The notes under the pieces were generated by a model. That model saw nothing but the letters and a program-made list of their open reading frames with translations. It was not told the origin of the DNA and made no database searches. This document shows positions 23,955 to 32,299 of a stretch of DNA of 41,342 nt, piece by piece. The DNA comes from Candidatus Thorarchaeota archaeon (GTDB lineage Archaea > Asgardarchaeota > Thorarchaeia > Thorarchaeales > Thorarchaeaceae): contig RDOF01000019.1 in assembly GCA_011365025.1 (NCBI GenBank), forward strand, positions 1-41,342, in the 5' to 3' direction. Position numbers and translations under genes: made by a program. Positions within the stretch are counted from its first letter, which is position 1; each line of letters opens with the position of its first letter.

Positions 23955-25031
23955 TTATAGAGATCCCAATCTACATCGGTTCATTTCTGACCGCGCCCAT
24001 TCCTCGAATGCGACTCCTTCGGACGTATGTAGATTGGTTGGCGGACTATCGGGTTCAAGAACTGCAATCCAGCCGGCATCATAGGGAGATGAGTTGACCA
24101 AAGAAGGATTGTCTTTGAGCGTTTGGTTTACGTCAACAATAAGACCTCCAATTGGAGTCTTTATTGGACCAGTGTATTTGCTTGACTCAACAGTGCCAAT
24201 TGCCCTTCCTGCCGCGAGGACCTTGCCAGCAGGACGTAAGCGAATAAACCGGATGCTGCCAATCGCATGCTCCAAAAGTGCTGTAAGGCCAATCCGATAA
24301 TTATTCCCCTCAGCCTTAGCCCATATCTGATCGTCCGAATAGAGTCGGTCTCTGGGAAAAGGAATGCCACTTAGCACAAGAGATGCCAAAGAATTGTGTA
24401 TATAGTCCTGCATACCCTTTGACATAAGCTGAATTTCATCTACGGGTCGCGAGCCAGAACGCAATTCAATTGGATATCCTGCTTCGTTCATCATTTCCGC
24501 GATTTGGTGAGCTCCTTTTGAATTGGTTTCCAAACCCATTCCCATCGCTCTAAGAATTGCAAATCCATATGGCGTGATCCATAGCTCTCGAAGATCAGCA
24601 ATTCCATTATTCAAGTAGATTCGAGCAGACTCTGCTTGCTTCATTCTCAAATCAAGAATCTGTGGAATCAGACTTGCCAAATCTGTCCTAGACATTCTGT
24701 CAATATCTAGAAGCGCTGTTGGGCCTCCGCCAGCTATCTGCTTCTCCAATAGGTCCCGTAGTTTGGGTCTTAACCATGATTGCAATGACTCGGTTTCGGG
24801 AAGGCCGTCAAGTGAAGTTAGGAATTGCATAATGTTAACATCAATTCCAATGAATTCCTCCAACCCTAATTCATTCAGTATGGCAAAACCCAACTCGGTA
24901 AGTTCTCGTGGTTCCAAATCTGCCGTGAGTTGGTCAAGGTCCTCCAGAGCGCTTTCCCAGCCCAAAAGCATGACGTGTCTGTTCAGATCCAAATTCCGGA
25001 CCAATGTTGAAACTGTATCTTTTCGAAGCAA
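23955..25031 (-). CDS. Fusion of an unknown helical domain with a GcvH (lipoyl) domain
   Basis: The 358-residue protein has an N-terminal region of about 230 residues, helical and winged-helix-like in places (LTELGFAILNELG and TPYGFAILRAMG look like repeats of one motif), that I do not recognise. From about residue 240 it is clearly like glycine cleavage H protein: YRIGLTALLEHAIGSIRFI, then GTVESSKYTGPIKTPIGG with Lys285 where H protein is lipoylated, and NPSLVNSSPYDAGWIAVL. The start is TTG at 25031; an internal ATG at 24971 is an alternative. No glycine cleavage gene is near. A stand-alone H protein is normally about 130 residues, so this is a novel arrangement to me. Confidence 0.75.
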   Translation of the reverse strand: MLRKDTVSTLVRNLDLNRHVMLLGWESALEDLDQLTADLEPRELTELGFAILNELGLEEFIGIDVNIMQFLTSLDGLPETESLQSWLRPKLRDLLEKQIAGGGPTALLDIDRMSRTDLASLIPQILDLRMKQAESARIYLNNGIADLRELWITPYGFAILRAMGMGLETNSKGAHQIAEMMNEAGYPIELRSGSRPVDEIQLMSKGMQDYIHNSLASLVLSGIPFPRDRLYSDDQIWAKAEGNNYRIGLTALLEHAIGSIRFIRLRPAGKVLAAGRAIGTVESSKYTGPIKTPIGGLIVDVNQTLKDNPSLVNSSPYDAGWIAVLEPDSPPTNLHTSEGVAFEEWARSEMNRCRLGSL

Positions 25032-25292
25032 CTCAACCCACTGCCTACAATGTAGTTTGAATGAATTCGTATCTTAAGAGCACAACGCTCAGAGAAACCG
25101 AGATATCAATAGGACTCTATTCAAGCTATGCTGATATGACTTCAAGGTGGCATTGCATGTATTCTTGGGAAGGGCTCCACTGGTGACAGAAATTGTACCG
25201 CCCACCTTCCTTCATTGTCTGCAAACTTCGTTTCATCGACTCCTTAACAACACTCATAATCTGCTTTGGTCGCACGTTTGCTGTGAGTAACA
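25032..25292. other. Intergenic region upstream of the DsrE-like gene
   Basis: This 261-base region separates the divergent GcvH-fusion gene and the DsrE-like gene. I see no open frame, tRNA or clear repeat. Promoters for both genes are expected here, but no TATA box stands out. Confidence 0.4.
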
Positions 25293-25634
25293 ATGAAGTA
25301 TCTCTTTCTTGCTACAGATGACAACAAGATGCAACTATACCATCTTCTCCTTAATGCAGTCCATTTTCACGAGAATGGGCATGAGGCCAAGGCAGTACTA
25401 GAGTGTGCCTCTCCCAAACTCCTGATTGGAATCGCAGATGGTACAATCAAACTCCCGGTCTTTGACAAAGCGATGGAGGTTGGGATAATTGACCATGCAT
25501 GTAAGGCATGTTCTGCTGCTTTCTCTGCCACAGAAGCAGCTAACAAGCTCAATGTCCCGTTGAAAGGCGAACTAAGTGGGCATAGTGACCTTCTAAGGTT
25601 CGCTCAAGAAGGATATTCGATTCTTACATTTTAG
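25293..25634 (+). CDS. DsrE/DsrF-like small protein
   Basis: This 113-residue protein starts MKYLFLATDDNKMQLYHLLLNAVHF, the opening strand-loop-helix seen in DsrE-type sulfur-relay proteins, and contains an HACKACSAAF segment where a reactive cysteine sits in many members. It may carry persulfide sulfur or be an uncharacterised relative. A single gene without other dsr or tus genes gives no pathway. Confidence 0.65.
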   Translation: MKYLFLATDDNKMQLYHLLLNAVHFHENGHEAKAVLECASPKLLIGIADGTIKLPVFDKAMEVGIIDHACKACSAAFSATEAANKLNVPLKGELSGHSDLLRFAQEGYSILTF

Positions 25635-25686
25635 AAGAGAATCTATAGGAATTGGCGCTGGGAAACCGAGATACTGGCCTATGGAT

Positions 25687-26676
25687 TCACGATGACGTTC
25701 TTTGAGAGGCTTCTAGATAGGAGATAGAATCTGCTCCTGATGGAGTCTTGTGAAGACGCGCCACCAGAATAACAATGAAACCACAGAAAAGAATGCCTAG
25801 ACCAGCGACTGCGACTGCCAACGAGTACAAATCTATCCAAGGAAAGACATATCCAAGACCAAACAATGCAGAACCTAGGAAACGTAAGTTGGCGGTCCTT
25901 TTATCCGTCCTGTCGCTTGCGTGAAGAATAACAACCAAACCACAGAAGAAGAGGCCAAAACCAGCGATTGGAAAGGTCAACCCCCACCTCATCAAAAAGG
26001 CATGTCCAAGGACAATCAAGGCACAACCTAGGTGGTGTAAGTTAGCGGCCCTTTCTTCCATCTTGTCGCCCGCAAGAAGATAACTTGACACCACTATGAT
26101 TAGGAGGAGCCCAACCTCACCTACACCATAGTGAGGAAGGAATGTCCATCTTCCACTGTAATCCCCAGTAAGGAATATCAACAAGAGTCCAATGAGAAAG
26201 AAATCTGGCTGTCTTCGCATCATACGAAGCGCCACGAGAGCCACAATCGCCAAGAGAGATGGGAAGACGAGAAACACAATGTATTCAATCGAATACATGA
26301 CATAGATTGGACCAGCAAAGGCAGTGAGAAGAAGTTGATTCTGAGCTATAAGAACCAGAGCAACGACCGCCCATACAACCAGGGGCTGGGGGTTTTTTCT
26401 GGACGAGTAGAGGATAATGGCTGTCAGAGCAACTCCACATGCAATCCAGAGAACCACTAAATTCAGGAGAGCAAGATTCAGATGAGCAAAAAGCGGGTAC
26501 GGGTCGCCGCTTTCCCCGTAAGGCCCTATCCATTGGCTCAGAGGTAAGTAAAGGCCCCACACGAAGTACAAATGAAGCCCTGAAGGGCCCATAGCCGTAT
26601 AACCCACTTCTGCAAATGGAGTGACGACTGTGGACGCCAGCACTACAAGCGCCGCGAACGGATATCGTTTCTCCAA
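25687..26676 (-). CDS. Multi-pass membrane protein with an internal duplication
   Basis: The 329-residue protein has about nine hydrophobic segments, starting with one near residues 8-25, and a Trp-rich outer loop. Towards the C terminus two adjacent units of about 47 residues share the pattern ANLxxLGxAL... followed by a helix ending FCGxVVIL, with a short charged linker (DRTDKR) between. Base-level similarity between the two copies suggests a recent duplication. No transport or enzymatic motif is recognised. The gene is divergent from the LVIVD propeller gene and could share a regulatory region with it. Confidence 0.75.
   Translation of the reverse strand: MEKRYPFAALVVLASTVVTPFAEVGYTAMGPSGLHLYFVWGLYLPLSQWIGPYGESGDPYPLFAHLNLALLNLVVLWIACGVALTAIILYSSRKNPQPLVVWAVVALVLIAQNQLLLTAFAGPIYVMYSIEYIVFLVFPSLLAIVALVALRMMRRQPDFFLIGLLLIFLTGDYSGRWTFLPHYGVGEVGLLLIIVVSSYLLAGDKMEERAANLHHLGCALIVLGHAFLMRWGLTFPIAGFGLFFCGLVVILHASDRTDKRTANLRFLGSALFGLGYVFPWIDLYSLAVAVAGLGILFCGFIVILVARLHKTPSGADSISYLEASQRTSS
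25764..26064. repeat. Tandem duplication inside the membrane protein gene
   Basis: Two direct copies of about 140-145 bases lie in this span, roughly 25764-25909 and 25925-26064. Shared segments include AATAACAA near 25768 and 25927, ACCACAGAA near 25780 and 25940, and CGTAAGTTGGCGG versus TGTAAGTTAGCGG near 25886 and 26037. Each copy encodes a two-helix unit. Boundaries are estimated by eye. Confidence 0.6.
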
Positions 26677-26814
26677 CGATAGACCTCCCCATGGAATCCA
26701 GTGTCAGAATTGCTGAAAAATATATGTATTCTTTTGTTTTTACGCAAGTTCTGGATTGTAGTCAGTGTCAAGCAAGAGGATGGATGGATGATTTTTCTGA
26801 ACCTCTAGGACTTG

Positions 26815-26821
26815 CTATAAA
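26815..26821 (+). promoter_or_regulatory. TATA box for the LVIVD propeller gene
   Basis: CTATAAA lies about 50 bases before the ATG at 26867. The GGGGAG ribosome-binding sequence at 26857-26862 then favours that ATG over the in-frame ATG at 26855. Confidence 0.5.
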
Positions 26822-26866
26822 CCACTGTCTTAATAGTAGACACTGAAAAATCGAATGGGGAGAAAA

Positions 26867-27949
26867 ATGCCATCCAAGAAGTCCATACTGTCTGTAGCTC
26901 TTATCATTCTTGGTCTTGTTTCAGCATTGTTTGTAAATGGGATGACAAACCCGGATATGGTCATCCCTGGTCTAATGGTAGGGTATGATATCGAGGTGGA
27001 TGGCGATTACGCGTATGTGACGAACAATGACGGTGTGGTTGTGATAGACAAGAGCGACTATGATGCACCAGTTCGAGTGGCAAATATCCCGGTATATGAT
27101 GATGCCAATGGCTTGGCTATCGTAGATGATGTATTGTATATAGGCGGCAATCCACAGGGTCTGACTATGGTTGATGTGTCTAATCCATTGGACCCTATAG
27201 TTATTCACGAACATCCAATCGATGAAGGGATTCACAATGTATTTGTTAGTGGAAATTATGCCTATCTCTGCACGATAGATGGAGGACTAAAGATAGTAGA
27301 TGTCACCAACTCGTCCAATCCATCAGATGTTTCCACCTTTGACGTGGGATCTAGGGCAAATGCAATTGTAGTGATTGGCACAGTCGGATACGTTGCAGAT
27401 CCAGATAATGGTCTTGTCGTAGCTAATCTTAGTGATTCTGTATCTCCTTCCATTATTAGGACGGTTATCAACACACATGGTGCTTGGGACATCTTCATCC
27501 AAGGGGAAGTACTCTACTTGGGAAGGCATGGTGCAGGATTGAGTGTCTTCGATATTTCCTCTCCAGGGCAACCCTTCCTACTTGGGTCTTTCAATGACGG
27601 AGGTGAAGTCTACGGTGTCTGTGGCTTTGGAAATTACCTTGTGTTGGCTGATTTACAGCAAGGGGCTGAGTTCCTCAATGTTACTGACCCTAGGCATCCC
27701 GAATTGATTGCCAAGTACTCCACTGCAGCACCGCACGATGTGTTCTATGACGGGAATTATGTCTATCTTGCAGATCAGGACAAGCAATTCATCATGATTG
27801 ATTTTCGAGGCGATGAACCGAGAGGTGTTATTGCTTATACGCCTAATGAGGAGTGGTTATGGGCTGTTCCCATTTCCTTGATGATTCTGGGAATATCACC
27901 GATAGTAATTGCATTCATAGGAAAAAGGACTAGAAAATCGGCAAATTAG
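26867..27949 (+). CDS. Exported LVIVD-repeat beta-propeller protein
   Basis: The protein (360 residues from the ATG at 26867) has an N-terminal signal anchor, about seven repeats of the LVIVD type, and a C-terminal membrane helix with a positively charged end. Repeats include GVVVIDKSDYDAP, GLTMVDVSNPLDP, GLKIVDVTNSSNP, GLVVANLSDSVSP and GLSVFDISSPGQP, spaced about 42-45 residues, each preceded by a YAY/LYI strand. This predicts an extracellular propeller tethered to the membrane. LVIVD proteins are thought to bind proteins or sugars at the surface; the partner here is unknown. The ATG at 26855 would add four residues. Confidence 0.85.
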   Translation: MPSKKSILSVALIILGLVSALFVNGMTNPDMVIPGLMVGYDIEVDGDYAYVTNNDGVVVIDKSDYDAPVRVANIPVYDDANGLAIVDDVLYIGGNPQGLTMVDVSNPLDPIVIHEHPIDEGIHNVFVSGNYAYLCTIDGGLKIVDVTNSSNPSDVSTFDVGSRANAIVVIGTVGYVADPDNGLVVANLSDSVSPSIIRTVINTHGAWDIFIQGEVLYLGRHGAGLSVFDISSPGQPFLLGSFNDGGEVYGVCGFGNYLVLADLQQGAEFLNVTDPRHPELIAKYSTAAPHDVFYDGNYVYLADQDKQFIMIDFRGDEPRGVIAYTPNEEWLWAVPISLMILGISPIVIAFIGKRTRKSAN

Positions 27950-27959
27950 AAGAAAATGG

Positions 27960-28070
27960 CGCCGAGGATGGGACATTCGAACTCGGACCAGAGTCAAAGT
28001 TTCTCGAACCCATGAGCCACAAGGGCAACGGTTTTCGAGACCGTCTCCGTAGCCGCTTGGATACCTCGGC
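27960..28070 (-). tRNA. tRNA-Ser(CGA) with a 29-nt intron in the T loop
   Basis: On the minus strand, acceptor GCCGAGG (28070-28064) pairs with CCTCGGC (27967-27961), discriminator G27960, encoded CCA at 27959-27957. The anticodon arm ACGGT/ACCGT encloses CTCGAAA, giving anticodon CGA. The T stem ATGGG (28013-28009) and CCCAT (27972-27968) are separated by 36 bases. A textbook bulge-helix-bulge explains this: central helix TTCG/CGAA, 5' bulge AGA (28004-28002), 3' bulge TGT (27975-27973) and inner helix AACTT/GAGTT. Cutting after the second base of each bulge removes 28002-27974 and leaves the seven-base loop TTCGAGT. Confidence 0.93.
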
Positions 28071-28116
28071 GAGAATAGCAATGCAATTTGGTCCGGGTAT
28101 TGATTTAACTCTAACT

Positions 28117-29502
28117 CTATTTACGAGCCTGCTCAATGGCTCTGTCCATGGCATCTCGACCGATTTTTTCGAGCGAATCAAGGGTTTCTTGTGTCCGAGC
28201 CCCTATGTACACTCTCGCTTTAGGTTCCGTTCCAGAAACTCTGACGAGTATATACGAGCCATCGTTTCGCTCAACACGGATACCATCCTCCTCTAGAACC
28301 CGATCGATCCCTGTAATCTCATGAACAAGCAAGTCCTTGACTATCGGGAGGAACTTTGGTTTAACCTCGTCAGGACATGGTATGTTATCACGGAGCATGG
28401 GATACTCAGGAATGGTCTTCATCAATTTGATGCAACTCCCATCACCAATCTCATCGACCATCTGGGACAACCGTGCAGCACCGGCAATACCATCCATCCA
28501 TCCTCCCAAGTCGGTGAAGATCGGTTTCCACGGCTCGGAGGCAAAGACGATGATTCCTTCCTTGTCCACTGCAAGATGTTCCTGAAGAGAACCTAAGGGG
28601 GCACGAACTACTTCCCCACCCTCAGCCTTAACAAGTTCGTCAATGACGCTTGACGTATCGATGGAGACCACAACTCGACCCCCACCATGCCGTCTTACTT
28701 CGTCCTTGGCGAAAAGAGCTATGATTCGATTCTGGTCTATAAAACGGCCTTCTTCATCTATTACTGCCAAGCGGTCCCCATCACCATCATGACAAAGTGT
28801 CACGGCAAAATCAGAACCTTTGGCAATCTTCATGGTATCCTGGAGGTTCTTTGGCGATGGTTCTGCTGGCCTTCCAGGGAAGTGGCCGTCTTGATGCGAG
28901 TTTATTGTTGCCACGGAGAAGCCAAGGTCTCTCAAGAGGTGAGGTGTATAATTGGTTGCGGCCCCATTGGCAGCATCTACTAGAACTCTGGTTCCTTTGC
29001 TCGTGCCCCCTCTTTGGAGTACGAATTCCTTTACACGGCATAGGAAATCATCCCGGATGTCGTAGTGGGAAAGGTTACCAATTTGACTCCAATCAGCGAC
29101 TAGGAACTTCTTATCATCCACTCGCTCTTCTAGGAAGACTTCTTCAATTCTAATGAACTCACGACCCTCGGTGAAGAACTTGAAACCATTGTCGGCGGGT
29201 GGATTATGGCTGGCGGTAATTATGACAGAAGATGAGATGCCTTTCAGCACACTATGGAAGGCTGTCGTGGGCATTGGAGCGATTCCAAGATCAACAACAT
29301 CCACTCCAGTTGATAGCGCTCCTGAAATAAAGGCCCCCCTAAGCATCTCACGGGAAGTACGTGCATCGGTGGATACTCCGACACGTCCTTTTCCTTTGAG
29401 ATATGTTCCCAGGGCACGTCCTAGGTCCAGCGCTAGGTCCGTCGTCACCTTATCAGCTATACTTCCGCGAATTCCGCTGGTACCAAAGAGCTTCCTCGCC
29501 AT
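28117..29502 (-). CDS. Phosphohexomutase (phosphoglucomutase/phosphomannomutase/GlmM family)
   Basis: A 461-residue enzyme of the alpha-D-phosphohexomutase superfamily. It has LFGTSGIRG at the start, the phosphoserine loop VIITASHNPPADNG (about residues 95-108), the metal-binding CHDGDGDRLAV loop, the sugar-binding VFASEPWKP segment and the phosphate-binding RVSGTEPKARVY near the C terminus. The specific substrate (glucose, mannose or glucosamine phosphate) cannot be decided by eye. The ATG at 29502 is preferred over an in-frame TTG at 29511. The gene starts about 12 bases after the stop of the AbrB-PhoU gene on the same strand, suggesting an operon. Confidence 0.93.
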   Translation of the reverse strand: MARKLFGTSGIRGSIADKVTTDLALDLGRALGTYLKGKGRVGVSTDARTSREMLRGAFISGALSTGVDVVDLGIAPMPTTAFHSVLKGISSSVIITASHNPPADNGFKFFTEGREFIRIEEVFLEERVDDKKFLVADWSQIGNLSHYDIRDDFLCRVKEFVLQRGGTSKGTRVLVDAANGAATNYTPHLLRDLGFSVATINSHQDGHFPGRPAEPSPKNLQDTMKIAKGSDFAVTLCHDGDGDRLAVIDEEGRFIDQNRIIALFAKDEVRRHGGGRVVVSIDTSSVIDELVKAEGGEVVRAPLGSLQEHLAVDKEGIIVFASEPWKPIFTDLGGWMDGIAGAARLSQMVDEIGDGSCIKLMKTIPEYPMLRDNIPCPDEVKPKFLPIVKDLLVHEITGIDRVLEEDGIRVERNDGSYILVRVSGTEPKARVYIGARTQETLDSLEKIGRDAMDRAIEQARK

Positions 29503-29514
29503 AGTAGACAACTC

Positions 29515-30492
29515 TCAACTCTGTGGCAATGCCAAGTCCACAATGTCCTTTGCAGCCTCGCCTATCCTGAGGAGAATATCCAGTACATATAGCTGACTCT
29601 GCGGCTCATTAGCTGCCTTAGAGAGGAGGAAATCTCTAGATTTTGCAATAGTAACCTCCAGTTCCTTCTCGGCTTTAATCACCCATGAAACCTTGTTTGA
29701 ATCGAAGGCGAAGAGATTGGCAACGGACTTTGACAGCATTTCTTTCACCTGTGCCACAATTGGTTCAATTCTCTTCTGTATTCCGGCGTCAACGGCACTA
29801 GCCGTATGACTTGCAATTTCAACAGACAGGTCTGCAATCCGCTCAATGTACTGTGCTGCAAGGCGGAAGTCCAGAGCCTCAACTGGTGCAATGCTCATTA
29901 TCTCAGACATACGAGGATATTGAATGGCTGAACGAAGCTCCCGCACAATGAGAAAGAACAGGCGGTCAACTTCCTCATCTCGTTGGTTGATGTGCTCCGC
30001 ATTTTTTCTGTTTCCTTCAAAGAAGGCTTCCACTGCGTCATCTAGCATTCGGGATGCCAGAAGATTCATTCGTTTCATTGCCTTTCTTACTGGAAGTGTG
30101 GAGGGGTCAACAAGACACCTAATCACTATCTCGTTCTCATCCTCTTCTGTAATTTCGAGAGCCACAAAGCGTTTGATTATTTGTTCCAGTTCTAGTCGCT
30201 GCTTTCCTGTGATTTTCTTGCTACTCACCACATGAATCTCGTCAAATCCAAGAAGGTACTTGCTAGTGATTGCCCACCGAAGATTCGATTCTATCTGGAC
30301 TGATGTGGATCTAGGTTCCCCTGCCTTGGATAATCGTGGGTCGACTATCAGACAACCATCCTCTCTCTCTGCTACAACAACAGGATGACCTTTGCTCAAA
30401 CCCTGTCGTTGAACCCAATCTTTGGGTAAGATTATCAGGAATGAACTCCCGCTCTCTCCGCCAGTCCTTTGCAGTCGTCTGATATTGACCAT
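29515..30492 (-). CDS. AbrB-PhoU phosphate-type regulator
   Basis: The protein (325 residues from the ATG at 30492) begins with an AbrB/SpoVT-type DNA-binding swapped hairpin (NIRRLQRTGGESGSSFLIILPKDWV), followed by two PhoU-like helical repeats (for example NQRDEEVDRLFFLIVRELR and LAAQYIERIADLSVEIASH). This is the architecture of archaeal PhoU-type phosphate uptake regulators. No pst transport gene is in the window. The upstream part of the frame, from 30522, has a poor match. It probably leads an operon with the phosphohexomutase, linking phosphate status with sugar phosphates by inference. Confidence 0.85.
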   Translation of the reverse strand: MVNIRRLQRTGGESGSSFLIILPKDWVQRQGLSKGHPVVVAEREDGCLIVDPRLSKAGEPRSTSVQIESNLRWAITSKYLLGFDEIHVVSSKKITGKQRLELEQIIKRFVALEITEEDENEIVIRCLVDPSTLPVRKAMKRMNLLASRMLDDAVEAFFEGNRKNAEHINQRDEEVDRLFFLIVRELRSAIQYPRMSEIMSIAPVEALDFRLAAQYIERIADLSVEIASHTASAVDAGIQKRIEPIVAQVKEMLSKSVANLFAFDSNKVSWVIKAEKELEVTIAKSRDFLLSKAANEPQSQLYVLDILLRIGEAAKDIVDLALPQS

Positions 30493-30638
30493 TATTGACC
30501 AACCCTTTCTAGATGGCGCCAAAAGCTTCTAAGTTAGAGTCCCTATTACACTTTCCGAATGTACTGGTAGTCGATTTTGTTTCATCCTTTTGTTTTACTT
30601 GGAAATCCCGGAAGGTAGTCCTGAGTCACGAGCTGATG

Positions 30639-30645
30639 TTTAAAA
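30639..30645 (+). promoter_or_regulatory. TATA box for PolD small subunit gene
   Basis: TTTAAAA lies with its centre about 26 bases before the TTG at 30668, which predicts a leaderless transcript starting at or next to the start codon. No Shine-Dalgarno sequence is present, which agrees. Confidence 0.5.
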
Positions 30646-30667
30646 CGGATTCCGGTAAATCCTTGAC

Positions 30668-32293
30668 TTGGTGCCTTTGACCCTGAGTACACGCAAGACG
30701 ATATTGAAGAAGCTGATAGAATCTGGGCTTCAAGTATCGCCAGATGCACTTGAGTATATACTGAGTTTGGACTCGCCACTTGTGACAGTTGAAACCATTA
30801 TGGCAACATCATCTACACACCCTCCTGTGCTTTCACTTGAATATATCAGAAACCAAGTTGCAGAAGAAGACCTAGAGATTGATGACCCACCGATGCAGAT
30901 CAGGATTTCGACAGACACTGTCGAGATTGAAGAAACGGAAATTGACGATGAGAGCAGTAGTAGTTGGAATATCGAGATTATCAAGAACCCGTCTGAGGAA
31001 GTGGTTGGCTCTCAGGGTGTCGTCGAGGACTTTTTGACCCTCTTTAGGGACAGGTTCAGGAGAATTAAGAGCATATACATGGGACGTATTGATACACAGG
31101 GAGCAATTTCTCCAGCTGCAGCGAAACTACTCAAACGTGATGCACGGCGCTTCAAGGCAATGGATAGAGAGGGAAAAAGAGGACGCAAGCCGCCAAGTCA
31201 GAGGGTCCTTGGGATTGTACGAGAGAAGAGCGTATCTAAGTCAGGGAATGTGATAGTGGAAATCGAAGATGAAGGTGGATCTCTGAGTGCAATCGTACCA
31301 GGACGAAGAGAGGGATTGAAGGGACAGCAGCTTGCAGAAAAAGCGAATTCCATACTTCACGATGAAGTATTATGCCTTTCAGGGTTTATTGATGAAGAGG
31401 GGCGAATGATTGCAGACGATGTCATCTTTCCAGACATTCCAACTACACGTCAGACAGGACGAGCCCGTAGGGATGTCTACGCAGCTTTTGTATCAGACCT
31501 GCATTGTGGAAGTTATGAGTTTCTAGAGGATGAGTTTGACAGTTTCATTGACTGGTTGTGCGGACGCGACGTGGATGGAAATGATAGGGCCATGGTGGAA
31601 CAAATCCGCTATCTTTTCATTGCAGGAGACTTGGTCGATGGAATAGGAGTATATCCGGAACAATTCGCAGATTTAGCGATACCGAGCTTATATGACCAAT
31701 ACTCAAAGCTTGCTGACAAGTTGCGCAAATTGCCTGACCGCATCAAAATTATCTGTATTCCTGGCAATCATGATGCAAGCAGGCAGGCTCTTCCGAAACC
31801 GCCGATTAACAGGGAGTTTGCAAAAGCGTTGTATGATTTGGGTGACCGGATACTAATGGTTGGCGATCCGACACATATTCGAGTCGAAGGCGTGGACATT
31901 CTTCTCACTCATGGGGATTCTTTGGATGATATGGTGACCAACATCCCAGGAGCGTCCTACAAGGACCCGGCACTGCCAATGAAAGCACTTCTTCAGAAAC
32001 GTCATCTAGCGCCCATTTATGGAGGTAAGACAGAACTTGCTCCTCTCAGTAGGGACTGGTTGGTCATTGATAGTCCTCCGGACATAGTTCATTTTGGTCA
32101 TGCGCATCATAACGCCAAGGACGCCTATCGCGGCGTTATGATAATCAATTCAGGAACCTTTCAAGCACAGACCGAATTCATGCGAAAACAAGGGGTTGTT
32201 CCAACACCAGGCATTGTCACCATCATCAACTTCAGAACGGGTGCAGATGAGTTGAGATTCTTCTATGACTTTTCAAAGCAACATCCTGCGTGA
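30668..32293 (+). CDS. polB: DNA polymerase D small subunit DP1 (proofreading exonuclease)
   Basis: DP1 is the 3'-5' exonuclease subunit of archaeal family D DNA polymerase. The 541-residue chain has an N-terminal helical and acidic region, an OB-fold (about residues 170-260, from RVLGIVREKSVSKSG), and a calcineurin-type phosphoesterase domain: AAFVSDLHCGSYEF, FIAGDLVDGIG, IPGNHDA, LLTHGDSLDD and HFGHAHHN, all metal ligands intact. The start is TTG at 30668 (GTG at 30671 is possible). The large subunit DP2 is not in the window. It converges on orc1/cdc6 with six bases between, as in archaea where these genes lie at the origin. Confidence 0.95.
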   Translation: MVPLTLSTRKTILKKLIESGLQVSPDALEYILSLDSPLVTVETIMATSSTHPPVLSLEYIRNQVAEEDLEIDDPPMQIRISTDTVEIEETEIDDESSSSWNIEIIKNPSEEVVGSQGVVEDFLTLFRDRFRRIKSIYMGRIDTQGAISPAAAKLLKRDARRFKAMDREGKRGRKPPSQRVLGIVREKSVSKSGNVIVEIEDEGGSLSAIVPGRREGLKGQQLAEKANSILHDEVLCLSGFIDEEGRMIADDVIFPDIPTTRQTGRARRDVYAAFVSDLHCGSYEFLEDEFDSFIDWLCGRDVDGNDRAMVEQIRYLFIAGDLVDGIGVYPEQFADLAIPSLYDQYSKLADKLRKLPDRIKIICIPGNHDASRQALPKPPINREFAKALYDLGDRILMVGDPTHIRVEGVDILLTHGDSLDDMVTNIPGASYKDPALPMKALLQKRHLAPIYGGKTELAPLSRDWLVIDSPPDIVHFGHAHHNAKDAYRGVMIINSGTFQAQTEFMRKQGVVPTPGIVTIINFRTGADELRFFYDFSKQHPA

Positions 32294-32299
32294 GGACAC

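Noticed and set aside
28117..29502. Plus-strand open frames across the phosphohexomutase gene
   Set aside because: They are shadows of a strongly conserved gene on the other strand.
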